Of a DNA stretch of 46,530 nt, positions 1 to 9,123 are shown one piece after another; the first letter of the stretch is position 1, and the number at the start of each line of letters is the position of its first letter. Source of the DNA: Phenylobacterium sp. (lineage in GTDB: Bacteria > Pseudomonadota > Alphaproteobacteria > Caulobacterales > Caulobacteraceae); NCBI RefSeq assembly GCF_030646615.1, contig NZ_JAUSLG010000063.1:1-46530 (forward strand). The letters run 5' to 3'. The notes under the pieces were generated by a model. It saw nothing but the letters and a program-made list of their open reading frames with translations, was not told the origin of the DNA and made no database searches. The position numbers were made by a program, and so were the translations under genes.

Positions 1-1683
<1,683 letters not shown>

Positions 1684-1740
1684 GGCGGATCAGGGGGTCC
1701 ATACAGGCCCGCGCATCTGCGCGAAAGCCGGATGCTGCGC

Positions 1741-1801
1741 CGAAACGAACGAACCCGCCCTGGCGGGGCGGGTTCGGCGACTCACACGCCCGTGGGGCGT
1801 G
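1741..1801 (-). terminator. Tandem hairpins after popZ, probable terminator
   Basis: Two inverted repeats follow the popZ stop (1815) on the minus strand. The first has arms 1785-1791 and 1795-1801 with a 3-nt loop. The second has 11-bp arms 1750-1760 and 1766-1776 with a 5-nt loop, and is followed on the minus strand by the mildly T-rich TTCGTTTCG. The GC-rich stem plus weak T-tract suggests an intrinsic terminator separating popZ from valS. The absence of a real U-run leaves partial read-through possible. Confidence 0.55.
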
Positions 1802-1814
1802 AGAGACAGATAGA

Positions 1815-2414
1815 CTAGCGTACGCGACCGCGGGCGATGCGCTCGACCTCTTCGCGGACCGAGGCCTCGACGATCTGCGGCAGGTTGTCGTCCAGCCACT
1901 GCTTGAGCAGCGGGCGCAGCATCTCGCGGACCACGTCCTCAAGGGTGCGGTCGGAATGCGGCATGCCGATCGCCGCCGACAGCTGACCGAAGGCCGAGGC
2001 TGCAGCCGTGGCCGCCGTCTGGCTAAGCAGGCCCTCGTCGGCGGACGGCTCGGCGTAGGAGGGTGCGGGTTCCGGCGCAGGCGGCGGCGAATAGGCCGCC
2101 GATTCCGGCTCGGCGGCGGCCGGCGCGGTCGTGGGGCTATAGACGTCGAGATCGCCGACCTGGTCGACCCGTTCGGTCAGCTCCAGGGGCTCGTCATCTT
2201 CCTCGGCCGCCGGAGGCTCATAGGCGGGCGCGGGCGGCGCCTCGGGCTCAGGCTCGGGCGTATAGGCCGGCGCCTCGGCGGCGGCGTCCTCGGCGGGGGC
2301 TTCGCCCTCCTCGGCCTTCGCCTCGTCCGCAGGCGCGTCGTCCTCCGAAATGATGCGGCGAATGTAGGCGAGAATCTCCTCCATCGTCGGTTCTTGGGAG
2401 GTCTGATCGGACAT
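1815..2414 (-). CDS. popZ: Polar organizing protein PopZ (DUF2497)
   Basis: Intrinsically disordered scaffold that forms a polar microdomain and anchors the ParB-parS centromere and cell-cycle regulators at the pole in Caulobacter. The 199-residue protein has the three-part family layout: a short N-terminal helix with the EPTMEEILAYIRRIISED motif (residues 8-25) used for client binding, a Pro/Glu/Ala-rich acidic linker (about 26-135), and a conserved C-terminal oligomerisation region (about 140-199) with TLEDVVREMLRPLLKQWLDD. It is somewhat longer than the ~177-residue Caulobacter protein (size from memory), with the extra length in the acidic linker. The ATG at 2414 gives the conserved MSDQ start. 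Its place between tolC and valS matches my recollection of Caulobacter gene order. Identification is strong and is the best taxonomic marker in the window. Confidence 0.94.
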   Translation of the reverse strand: MSDQTSQEPTMEEILAYIRRIISEDDAPADEAKAEEGEAPAEDAAAEAPAYTPEPEPEAPPAPAYEPPAAEEDDEPLELTERVDQVGDLDVYSPTTAPAAAEPESAAYSPPPAPEPAPSYAEPSADEGLLSQTAATAAASAFGQLSAAIGMPHSDRTLEDVVREMLRPLLKQWLDDNLPQIVEASVREEVERIARGRVR

Positions 2415-2495
2415 GTGGCCGCCGTTATGACTTCAGGTGAGAATCCGAGCGCCAGCCTAGGCGCGATAGATCGATCCTGCAATTTTCCCCTGTCG

Positions 2496-2520
2496 GCGCA
2501 AGGCGCTTATCGCCCTGCGC
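2496..2520. other. Inverted repeat between tolC and popZ
   Basis: Arms GCGCA-a-GGCG (2496-2505) and CGCC-c-TGCGC (2511-2520) pair around the loop CTTAT with one A/C mismatch. The hairpin begins 21 nt past the tolC stop on the minus strand and about 80 nt before the popZ start. No T-tract follows, so it could be a weak or factor-assisted tolC terminator or part of the popZ leader. Nothing else is recognised in the 126-bp gap. Confidence 0.35.
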
Positions 2521-2540
2521 GAAGGCCACACACCAAAAGT

Positions 2541-4046
2541 CTAGTTGGCCGTGGCCATCGGCGCGTCCCGGGGCAGTTCCTCGGTCACCGGCACAAGGAT
2601 CGAATCCGCCAGGCCGATGGGGACTTCCCAGGGCGTCCAGCCGCCAGCGAAGCGCAGGCCGCGGGAATTGGCCTGGGCGTCATAGCGCTCGACGTCGGGG
2701 ATCAGGTTGGCCGCATCCAGCCGGCCCACGGCCGACAGCACAGAGGCGGCGGCCACATATTCGTCCCGGCGGGCCGAGATCTGGGCCAGCTCAGCGGAGC
2801 GCAGCTCCTGTTCGGCGTTCAGCACATCGATGGTGGTGCGCAGGCCCACCTGCTGTTCCTGGCGCACGCCTTCGGCGGCGATCCGCGTGGCGCGGACCTG
2901 CTCGTCGGTGGAGCCAATATTGGCCCGGGCGGCCAGGAGCTGGCTCCAGGCCTGGGTGACGTTCTGCAGGGCCGTGCGGCGGGCCTGCTCGACGCCGAGC
3001 TCGCTGGCCGTCTCCCGCTCGCGGGCGGCGCGGACGCGGGAATTGGTCAGGCCGCCGGTGAACAGCGGCACGGTCAGCGTCGCGCGGCCAGTGATGTTGC
3101 GCGAATAGTCCGAGGGCTCGAAGGGCTCGGCCAGACCGCTCCAGCCGAGGCTGGCGTTCAGCCCGAGATTGGGCATGCGCTCGGCCCGGGCCGCCGACAC
3201 GCGGGCTTCGGCCGCCTGGGCGTTGTACATCGCCTGGCGAACCTGCGGATTATTGATCTCGGCGGCTTCGAAGGCGGCCTCGACCGACGGCGGCAGGAGG
3301 GGCCCCAGGGGCGGCTCGGGTTCTAGATCGCCCGGGTTCTGGCCGACGATGGCGGCGTAGCCTGCACGGGTGATGGCCAGTTGGGCCTCGGCGGACCGCA
3401 TCTGCGCCTCGGCCGCGGCCAGCCGGGCCTGGGACTGGGCGACGTCGGTGCGGGTGATCTCGCCGACCTCGAAGCGGGCGTCGGATTCTTCGAGCTGGCG
3501 ACGCAGCACCTGGACATTGTCCTGGCGGATGCGCAGGGCCTCGATGTCGCGGCGCACATCCACATAGGCGACGATCACGCCCCCCAGGACCTCGGCCTCG
3601 ATGCGACGCAGGTTTTCCTGCCCGGCCAGCACTTCAGCCTGGGCCGCCGAGACCGCCGAGGCCACGCGGCCGCCGGTCCAGATCGGCTGCGACAGGTTGA
3701 AGGTCGCCGCCCCCGAATTTCGCTCGTCGATGCCGCTGCCGGCGGCCGTGTCGGGAATGCCGTCGCCGTTGGAATCCACCAGGGTCGCCCCGGACTGCTG
3801 AGGCGTGCGCGTCTCGGTGTACCCGGCGCTCGCCGAGGCGCTGAGAGTTGGCCGCCAGCCGGACTTGGCCTGCACCGTGCTTTCATCCAGGGCCCGCAGC
3901 GTCGCGCGCTGGGCCTGCAAGGTCGGGTTGGTCTGATAGGCGAGCGCGATGGCGTCAGCCAGGGACTCGGCGGCCACCGGAGATCCGAAGGCCAGACCAG
4001 CGCTGAAGACGGCGGCCAGCAGGCCTGCACGACGGCTGATGAACAT
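2541..4046 (-). CDS. tolC: TolC-family outer membrane efflux channel
   Basis: Trimeric outer-membrane channel that completes tripartite RND/ABC efflux pumps and type I secretion systems. The 501-residue protein starts with a signal peptide (residues 1 to about 26, cleaved near VAAES). It then shows the duplicated outer membrane efflux repeat: long alanine/glutamine-rich helices (for example around 35-70, 130-220 and 340-420) alternating with strand segments. Motifs such as NPTLQAQRA, LSQPIWTGGRVASAVSAAQ and LTVPLFTGGLTNSRVRAARE are the paired repeat signatures of TolC. The ATG at 4046 is directly upstream of the signal peptide. It lies between the methyltransferase-like gene and popZ on the same strand. 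The adaptor/pump pair at 16.5-20.8 kb lacks its own outer membrane partner and could use this one; that is inference. Confidence 0.93.
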   Translation of the reverse strand: MFISRRAGLLAAVFSAGLAFGSPVAAESLADAIALAYQTNPTLQAQRATLRALDESTVQAKSGWRPTLSASASAGYTETRTPQQSGATLVDSNGDGIPDTAAGSGIDERNSGAATFNLSQPIWTGGRVASAVSAAQAEVLAGQENLRRIEAEVLGGVIVAYVDVRRDIEALRIRQDNVQVLRRQLEESDARFEVGEITRTDVAQSQARLAAAEAQMRSAEAQLAITRAGYAAIVGQNPGDLEPEPPLGPLLPPSVEAAFEAAEINNPQVRQAMYNAQAAEARVSAARAERMPNLGLNASLGWSGLAEPFEPSDYSRNITGRATLTVPLFTGGLTNSRVRAARERETASELGVEQARRTALQNVTQAWSQLLAARANIGSTDEQVRATRIAAEGVRQEQQVGLRTTIDVLNAEQELRSAELAQISARRDEYVAAASVLSAVGRLDAANLIPDVERYDAQANSRGLRFAGGWTPWEVPIGLADSILVPVTEELPRDAPMATAN

Positions 4047-4166
4047 GCGTAATCCCCGACGACGACGAGACAGATGCCCCTATATGACCGGCTGACTCCA
4101 ACTCGACCAGGGGTCCTAACCTTAAGCTTTTTTCACGCCCGGCTTTCTGGTGTGTTTCAGCACGCC

Positions 4167-4736
4167 CTAGAAGGCGAAACCTTGCTCAGGCTCAAACCCG
4201 GCCAGATGGCGCGGCGTGGCGTCGAATATTACCCGACGGGCGAGACCGGTCTCGGTGCGGGCATAGATGGTCGCCTTGCCCACGGGGCCTGCGCGCTCGA
4301 TCACCGCCAGGCGGCCGCCGGGCGCCAGGGCCGCAGTCCAGCTCTCCGGCGCGCGAGCCACGGCGCCCTCGCAGATCATCACGTCATACTCGCCGGCCGG
4401 CGGCGTCTTCAGGTCCTCGCCGTCCAGGCGGGTCACGGCCAGGCCCGCATGCTCCAGCACCGCGGCGGCGTAGGGCGCGGCGATGGCCAGGGCGCGCTCG
4501 CCCGGTTGGATGGCCAGGGCGTGCAGCAACTTGGCGACGTCCCGCGGAGCCAGCATCCAGCGCCCCGGGGCGTACTCCACCTCGGCGTCGGCATAGGCCA
4601 GATAGGCCTTGCCTGGCGGGATGAGACTTTCGCGGGGAATGACGCGCATGGCGTCCTGGACCCGCAGGTCGGTCACGTCATTGGTCCGGACCTGACTGTC
4701 GACCATGTTCAGGCGGGCGGCGGAGAAGTCGACCAT
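4167..4736 (-). CDS. Protein-L-isoaspartate O-methyltransferase-like protein, SAM motif degenerate
   Basis: Resembles the PCMT family, which repairs isoaspartyl residues in damaged proteins using SAM. The 189-residue protein begins MVDFSAARLNMVDSQVRTNDV, the usual start of the alphaproteobacterial PCMT-like proteins encoded upstream of tolC, and retains the VIPRESLIPP and ML(A/R)P-type segments. However, the glycine-rich SAM-binding motif I (normally acid-x-G-x-G-x-G) reads ERALAIAAPYAAAVLEHAG at about 78-96 and has no GxGxG. The rest of the Rossmann-like fold appears conserved (YDVMICEGAV, APGGRLAVIE). I therefore infer a catalytically impaired or inactive paralogue. The ATG at 4736 fits the family; a longer frame upstream is not supported. 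It sits 120 bp upstream of tolC on the same strand and may be cotranscribed. Confidence 0.8.
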   Translation of the reverse strand: MVDFSAARLNMVDSQVRTNDVTDLRVQDAMRVIPRESLIPPGKAYLAYADAEVEYAPGRWMLAPRDVAKLLHALAIQPGERALAIAAPYAAAVLEHAGLAVTRLDGEDLKTPPAGEYDVMICEGAVARAPESWTAALAPGGRLAVIERAGPVGKATIYARTETGLARRVIFDATPRHLAGFEPEQGFAF

Positions 4737-4897
4737 GGGACCTCGACGGTATTCTTGTGAAGCGCGCTTATAGGTCCGCCCCGGAGCCGAGCGCAATCGC
4801 CCGCTGCAAGAGAGATTGCCGCGGGCGGGCGGTTCTGTTAGCGATCCGCCTCCGCTCAAGGCGGCGCCTCCTTCTCAAGGGGGCGTCGGCGCAGGAT

Positions 4898-4971
4898 GGC
4901 CTGGTGGCGGAGTGGTTACGCAGCGGACTGCAAATCCGTGCACCCCGGTTCGATTCCGGGCCAGGCCTCCA
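4898..4971 (+). tRNA. tRNA-Cys (anticodon GCA)
   Basis: 74-nt tRNA with 7-bp acceptor stem GGCCTGG (4898-4904) paired to CCAGGCC (4961-4967), discriminator T at 4968 and genomically encoded CCA (4969-4971). The anticodon loop CTGCAAA (4928-4934) carries GCA at 4930-4932 in a 5-bp stem with one G-U pair at the base. The T-arm (CCCGG-TTCGATT-CCGGG) is intact. It is a single gene lying between the PCMT-like gene (minus strand) and the PhnA-like gene. The gene excludes any start of the PhnA-like frame upstream of 4972. Confidence 0.97.
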
Positions 4972-5037
4972 TTTCTTCGTAGATTACGACGCGACCGCAC
5001 CGCCGAGGCGAATCGGCTGTCGGCGCTCTCCAGATTC

Positions 5038-5361
5038 ATGGATCCACACCCGATGAGCCCGGCCGATAACGACTTCGTCTATGATGAAACCACCGGCGAG
5101 TGGGTGAGCGCCGGCGAGGCGGCGGCCAATGCGGCCGCGGCCGGCCAGGTGGAGGTTCGCGATTCGGTGGGCAATCTGCTGGCCGACGGCGACAGCGTGA
5201 CCCTGGTCAAGGACCTGAAGGTCAAGGGCGCGGGCCAGACCCTGAAGCGGGGCACGGTGATCAAGTCCATCCGGCTGACCGGCGACGACCAGGAGATCGA
5301 CTGTCGCTACGAGGGCATCAAGGGCCTGGTGCTGCGGGCCGAGTTCGTCCGCAAGAGCTGA
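5038..5361 (+). CDS. PhnA/YjdM-family protein lacking the N-terminal zinc ribbon
   Basis: The C-terminal 70 residues carry the PhnA domain: DSVGNLLADGDSVTLVKDLK, KVKGAGQTLKRGT, and DCRYEGIKGLVLRAEFVRKS align with the SH3-like barrel of YjdM. The family was named from the phosphonate locus, but its function is not established. In typical members a CxxC...CxxC zinc ribbon precedes this domain. Here the preceding stretch (NDFVYDETTGEWVSAGEAAA) has no cysteine, so the ribbon is lost or replaced. Two ATG starts are possible, 5038 and 5053, neither with a clear Shine-Dalgarno; a longer frame is ruled out by tRNA-Cys. It could be cotranscribed with the tRNA. It ends 11 bp from the convergent GreA/GreB-like gene. 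Confidence 0.8.
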   Translation: MDPHPMSPADNDFVYDETTGEWVSAGEAAANAAAAGQVEVRDSVGNLLADGDSVTLVKDLKVKGAGQTLKRGTVIKSIRLTGDDQEIDCRYEGIKGLVLRAEFVRKS

Positions 5362-5372
5362 GGCGTGGTCGC

Positions 5373-5858
5373 CTAGGCTTGCCGGACAGCAAGCACCTCG
5401 ACCTCAGACCCGTTCACCAGCGCCACGTCGCCGACGCTGCGGCCCATCAGGGCCCGGGCGATCGGTGAGACATAGGAGATGCTGCCCTGCCCCGGCTGGG
5501 CCTCGTCCTCGCCGACGATGCGGAAGGTCTGGCGCCGGCCATCCTCGCGCTCGAGCTCCACGATGCGGCCGAACTGGACCTTGTCGGCCTCAGGCTCAGG
5601 CTCGGTGAGTTGGGCGCTGGCCCGGCGGGCCGACCAATAGCGCAGGTCGCGGGTGGCCCTCGCCATGGCCGTGCGATCGGCGCTGACCCCGCCCTGCTGC
5701 TGGGCCGCGCCATAGGCGGCGCGGGCCTGCGCCAGTTCGGCCTCAATGGCGGCCAGGCCGCTGGCGGTGACCAGATTGGCGTGGGTGGAGATCGGACGAT
5801 CCGGCAGGTCGGCGGCCTGGGACTCGTAGTCTTCCTCTCGGGTGAAGGCGACGCTCAT
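5373..5858 (-). CDS. GreA/GreB-family transcription elongation factor-like protein
   Basis: 161-residue relative of transcript-cleavage factors. The N-terminal part (about 30-85) is helical and ends with RDLRYWSARRASAQL, a coiled-coil-like stalk. The C-terminal part (about 90-161) is the Gre FKBP-like domain, with QTFRIVGEDEAQPGQGSISY and SPIARALMGRSVGDVA matching the family consensus. The N-terminal MSVAFTREEDYE...LPDRPIS is found in a distinct alphaproteobacterial subgroup, not in housekeeping GreA, which has a different start and conserved acidic tip residues. It may therefore bind RNA polymerase or act like Rnk rather than be the main cleavage factor. Its ATG is at 5858. It is 37 bp downstream of the TVP38-like gene on the same strand and could be the last gene of that unit. 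Confidence 0.82.
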   Translation of the reverse strand: MSVAFTREEDYESQAADLPDRPISTHANLVTASGLAAIEAELAQARAAYGAAQQQGGVSADRTAMARATRDLRYWSARRASAQLTEPEPEADKVQFGRIVELEREDGRRQTFRIVGEDEAQPGQGSISYVSPIARALMGRSVGDVALVNGSEVEVLAVRQA

Positions 5859-5895
5859 CGAGAGAATCTAGGGATTGTCGGCGGCTTTTGCAAAG

Positions 5896-6573
5896 TCAGC
5901 CCAGGCGGCGGGCGCGCCAGGCGCGCACCCCTAGCGCCATCAGGCCGAACAGGAGGATCGCCAGGGCCACCCCGCCCCAGGCCCCCACGCTGCCGGTCCG
6001 CAGGCCCCTGATCAGGGCCGCGCCGCCGAACACCATCAGCGCCATCTTGGGCAGGCTGCCCACGCCGGCCCCGGCGATGAAGGGAGAGAAGCCGATGGGC
6101 GTGGCCCCGGCGGCGATGTTGATCACCACCGAGGGCACGGTGGGCGCCAGGCGGATCCCGGCGCTGACCCAGAAGCCCCGGCGGGCGAGACCGGCCATGA
6201 AGGCGGCCAGGGCGGGCGACTGGTACTGGGCGACCAGTTGCGCGCCGAACCGCCGTCCGACGAAGAAGCCCATGGCGCAGGCGATCATCTTGCCGGTCCA
6301 GCTATAGGCGAAGCCCGCCCAGGGGCCGAAGACCAGAACCAGGGCGCTGATCAGGACGAACTGCGGCACGCCGACCGTGGCCAGGCCCGCGAAGATCGCC
6401 ACCCCGCACAGGGGCGCCAGGCGCCCATCGTTCATCCGGTCCACGGTCAGAGCCAGGGCCTCGGCGTCACCCAGGGGCAGCAGGGGGGCTGCAAACCCCA
6501 GCAGGGTGACCAGGGACAGGACCGCCAGCGCCACCACCACAGTGCGGCGGCGGGGACCCTGATCAGGGGGCAA
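5896..6573 (-). CDS. TVP38/TMEM64 (DedA-superfamily) membrane protein
   Basis: 225-residue polytopic inner-membrane protein with five to six predicted segments: about 11-30, 50-85, 95-105, 130-165 and 195-215. The family belongs to the DedA/VTT superfamily, members of which are implicated in lipid scrambling and membrane homeostasis. The characteristic core is present, with GxxR-type loops (FVGRRFG at about 100-106) and the RLAPTVPSVVINIAAGAT segment (about 141-158) that corresponds to the conserved re-entrant loop. The start is the TTG at 6573, which overlaps the end of the upstream GT39 gene by 11 bp; GTG codons at 6540 and just downstream are alternatives. The overlap implies coupling to the glycosyltransferases and suggests a role with undecaprenyl-linked substrates (inference). 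Confidence 0.85.
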   Translation of the reverse strand: MPPDQGPRRRTVVVALAVLSLVTLLGFAAPLLPLGDAEALALTVDRMNDGRLAPLCGVAIFAGLATVGVPQFVLISALVLVFGPWAGFAYSWTGKMIACAMGFFVGRRFGAQLVAQYQSPALAAFMAGLARRGFWVSAGIRLAPTVPSVVINIAAGATPIGFSPFIAGAGVGSLPKMALMVFGGAALIRGLRTGSVGAWGGVALAILLFGLMALGVRAWRARRLG

Positions 6574-8233
6574 GATCGCCCTCCCCGGCCACGAACAGGG
6601 TCAGGTCGAGGTCTTCGCCATCGGAATAGTTCTGCCCGGCCACCCTGCCCGCCGGTGCGGGCGACAGGCCAAGCGCCTGGGCGCGGGCGAGGAAGGCTGG
6701 CGTTTCCGGCCCGCCGATGACGGCGACCGCGCAGGCCGGCGCCAGGGCCAGGGCCTCGGCCGCCGCCTCCGGAGTCGGCGTCAGGCGGGTGGTTTCGGGG
6801 CCGTTCAGGAACACCATGCTTGGCTCATGGTACGGCGCGCTGATGATCAGCGGCGTCCCACAGCCGGGCGCGGCGGCGCGGGCCTGGGCGACGATCTGCG
6901 GACTCAGCCATAGGGCCTCCAGCCGCGGCAGGGTGTAGCCATAGGTGTTGCCGGTCACCAGGATCGCAGCCGCCACCCCCGCCAGCACCGCCTGGTCAGG
7001 CCGCCCGGCCAGGACGCGCCAGACGACCACGCCGACCGCGACGATGGCGCCCGCCGCCAGCACGACCGCCAGCCCGTCGATCCGCGCCTCGTAGGTCCAG
7101 ATCCCGAACGGCGCCAGGGCGCTCAGCGCCAGGCTTACCGCCAGCCAGAGCAACAGGAAGAGGCCGAACAGCGCCTTCTGGATCCGCCCGGCGGCGGGAC
7201 GCTGCGCCGTGATCGCCGCCGCCGTCAGGGTGGCGATGGCCGGAAACACCGGCAGCACATAGTGGGGGAGCTTGGTGGAGACGAGTTCGAAGACCAGCCA
7301 GGCCGGCACGATCCAGCAGATCAGGAACCGGATCTCCGGCCGCGCCCGCTCGCGCCAGGCAAATGGAATGGCCAGGGCCGCCAGCACGGCGCCTGGCCAG
7401 AAGGTCAGGGCGAACCCCATCAGGTGATAGCCGATCGGCCCGCCGTGGGACTGCTGGCTGGTCCCGACCTTGTGCAGCAGGTTGTCGCCGATCGCCACGC
7501 GGAAGAAGTCACCGTCGGTGGCCAGGCCGATCATCACATACCAGGGGGCGGCCACCAGCAGGGCAAGCGGCAGCCCCCACAGCGGCTGCAGCGGCTTGAG
7601 CCGCGCCAGGCTGCGGTCCCAGAGCGCCAGGGCCAGCACGCAGAGGCCGACGACGATCAGGATGATCGGACCCTTGAGCATCATGCCGACGCCCAGGGCG
7701 ACCCAGAAGATCAGGACCGGCCAGCGTGAGCGGGCGGCGCCGGCATAGACCCGCATGAAGGCGAACTGGGCGAGGGTCACGGCGGCCAGGAGGGAGGCGT
7801 CGGTCTTGGCGATGCGCGCCTCGAAGCCCAGGGACATGCAGGCCGCCAGCATCAGGCCGGCCAGCAGACCCGCCCAGCGGCCGAACCACAGGCTGGCCAT
7901 GAAGCCGGTCACCAGCACAGCCGCCAGGGCCGCGATCAGGGACGGCAGTCGGAAGGCCCAGATCTGGCGCGCCTCCGGCTCGGTGAAGGCCCCGGCGCTC
8001 AGGGCCTGGAGCCAATAGACCCCGGCCGGCTGGAGATAGCGCGGCTGATCCTGGAACCGGATATCCACATAGTCGCCGGTCGCCAGCATCTGGGTCGTGG
8101 CGACCGCATAGCGGGACTCGTCCCGGTCCACAGGCGGCAGGCCGGTGAGGCCCGGCAGCAGCAGGACGAGCGCCGCGATCAACAGCAGCAGGCCCTCGCG
8201 CAGCCCCAGGCGGTCTGAGGCGTCCGGCGTCAC
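6563..8233 (-). CDS. ArnT-like glycosyltransferase, family 39 (PMT-type)
   Basis: 556-residue inner-membrane glycosyltransferase of the GT39/PMT_2 type, which transfers a sugar from a polyprenyl-phosphate donor to lipid A, glycan or protein on the periplasmic side. The first transmembrane helix (about 12-30) is followed by the acidic catalytic loop PPVDRDESRYAVATTQML, whose DRDE/DE is the usual active-site signature. About ten to twelve further hydrophobic segments follow, and the tail is a small soluble domain. The start is the GTG at 8233, whose last two bases join the stop of the upstream GT2 gene (GTGA overlap). Longer in-frame starts run through the GT2 gene and are not supported. Pairing with a GT2 polyprenyl-phosphate sugar transferase mirrors the arnC-arnT logic: one makes the lipid-linked donor, the other uses it. 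Confidence 0.88.
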   Translation of the reverse strand: MTPDASDRLGLREGLLLLIAALVLLLPGLTGLPPVDRDESRYAVATTQMLATGDYVDIRFQDQPRYLQPAGVYWLQALSAGAFTEPEARQIWAFRLPSLIAALAAVLVTGFMASLWFGRWAGLLAGLMLAACMSLGFEARIAKTDASLLAAVTLAQFAFMRVYAGAARSRWPVLIFWVALGVGMMLKGPIILIVVGLCVLALALWDRSLARLKPLQPLWGLPLALLVAAPWYVMIGLATDGDFFRVAIGDNLLHKVGTSQQSHGGPIGYHLMGFALTFWPGAVLAALAIPFAWRERARPEIRFLICWIVPAWLVFELVSTKLPHYVLPVFPAIATLTAAAITAQRPAAGRIQKALFGLFLLLWLAVSLALSALAPFGIWTYEARIDGLAVVLAAGAIVAVGVVVWRVLAGRPDQAVLAGVAAAILVTGNTYGYTLPRLEALWLSPQIVAQARAAAPGCGTPLIISAPYHEPSMVFLNGPETTRLTPTPEAAAEALALAPACAVAVIGGPETPAFLARAQALGLSPAPAGRVAGQNYSDGEDLDLTLFVAGEGDLAP

Positions 8234-9006
8234 GGGCGGCGCTCGGACACGACCGGCGCCTGGATACGGCTCTTCAGCCAGATCACGCCGAGCATGTCGC
8301 CGACGCCCACCAGGGCGCGGCCGAGATTGGTGTATTTGGACTGGCCGTGCAGCCGGGCGTGGTGGGTGACCGGGTGATTGATCAGCGGATGCCCATAGGA
8401 CTGGAAGAGCGCCGGCAGGAAGCGGTGCATCCCCTCGAAACACGGCAGGCGCAGGAAATCCTCGCGGCCGAACAGCTTCACGCCGCAACCGGTGTCGGGG
8501 CAATGGTCGTTCAGCACAGCGGCGCGGAAGCCATTGGCCAGCCGGGTGGCCACCAGGCGCGGCCAGGGATCGTCGCGGCGGACGCGGACTCCCGCCACCA
8601 GCGGTCTTATCCCCTTCGCGGCCTGGGCCAGGGCCAGCATGTCGGCGAGGTCGCCCGGCGTATTCTGGCCATCGCCATCCAGGGTGCCGACCCAGGGCGC
8701 GCGGGCGGCGACCACGCCGGTGCGCACGGCCTGGGACTTGCCGCAGCGACGGTCATGGGCGACCAGCCGGATCTCCGGATGGCGGGCGGCCAGGGCGAGG
8801 ATCACCTGGGCGGTGGCGTCGGTGGAGCCGTCATCGACGAACACGATCTCAAAGGGGCCGACTCCGGCCAGCTGGCCCAGACAGTCGGCGGTCACCGCCT
8901 CGATGTTCTCGGCCTCATTGAGGACCGCAATCACCAGGGACAGGACGGGGCCGCTCGTCGCCCCGGCGGCGGGGCCGCTGGTTTCGAGCTCGCTGTGGTG
9001 CTCCAC
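8230..9006 (-). CDS. Family 2 glycosyltransferase (dolichyl-phosphate mannose synthase-like)
   Basis: 258-residue cytoplasmic or peripheral GT-A fold enzyme, probably making a polyprenyl-phosphate sugar. SLVIAVLNEAENIEAV (about 23-38) is the nucleotide-sugar-binding start of GT2. VDDGSTD (about 57-63) holds one aspartate pair, and TLDGDGQNTP (about 112-121) is the DxD-like metal motif typical of DPM synthases and ArnC. TGCGVKLFGRE (about 180) is the usual acceptor-side loop. It lacks the C-terminal pair of membrane helices of ArnC, so it looks like the short soluble form. The start is a GTG at 9006. It overlaps the GT39 gene by 4 bases and lies 117 bp downstream of the spermidine synthase-like gene on the same strand. 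Confidence 0.88.
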   Translation of the reverse strand: MEHHSELETSGPAAGATSGPVLSLVIAVLNEAENIEAVTADCLGQLAGVGPFEIVFVDDGSTDATAQVILALAARHPEIRLVAHDRRCGKSQAVRTGVVAARAPWVGTLDGDGQNTPGDLADMLALAQAAKGIRPLVAGVRVRRDDPWPRLVATRLANGFRAAVLNDHCPDTGCGVKLFGREDFLRLPCFEGMHRFLPALFQSYGHPLINHPVTHHARLHGQSKYTNLGRALVGVGDMLGVIWLKSRIQAPVVSERRP

Positions 9007-9123
9007 GCCCCCTCCTCATACGCTCTGGCCGCAGCTTGGACACGCGCCGCCGGCCACCGGCTCGTCATAGCCCCCGCCCGGCGGGCTGGAAACCGATTCC
9101 GCCCAGGCCTTTGCAGACGAGGC

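Noticed and set aside
4816..5037. Upstream extension of the PhnA-like frame
   Set aside because: It would read through tRNA-Cys and its translation has no similarity to the family.
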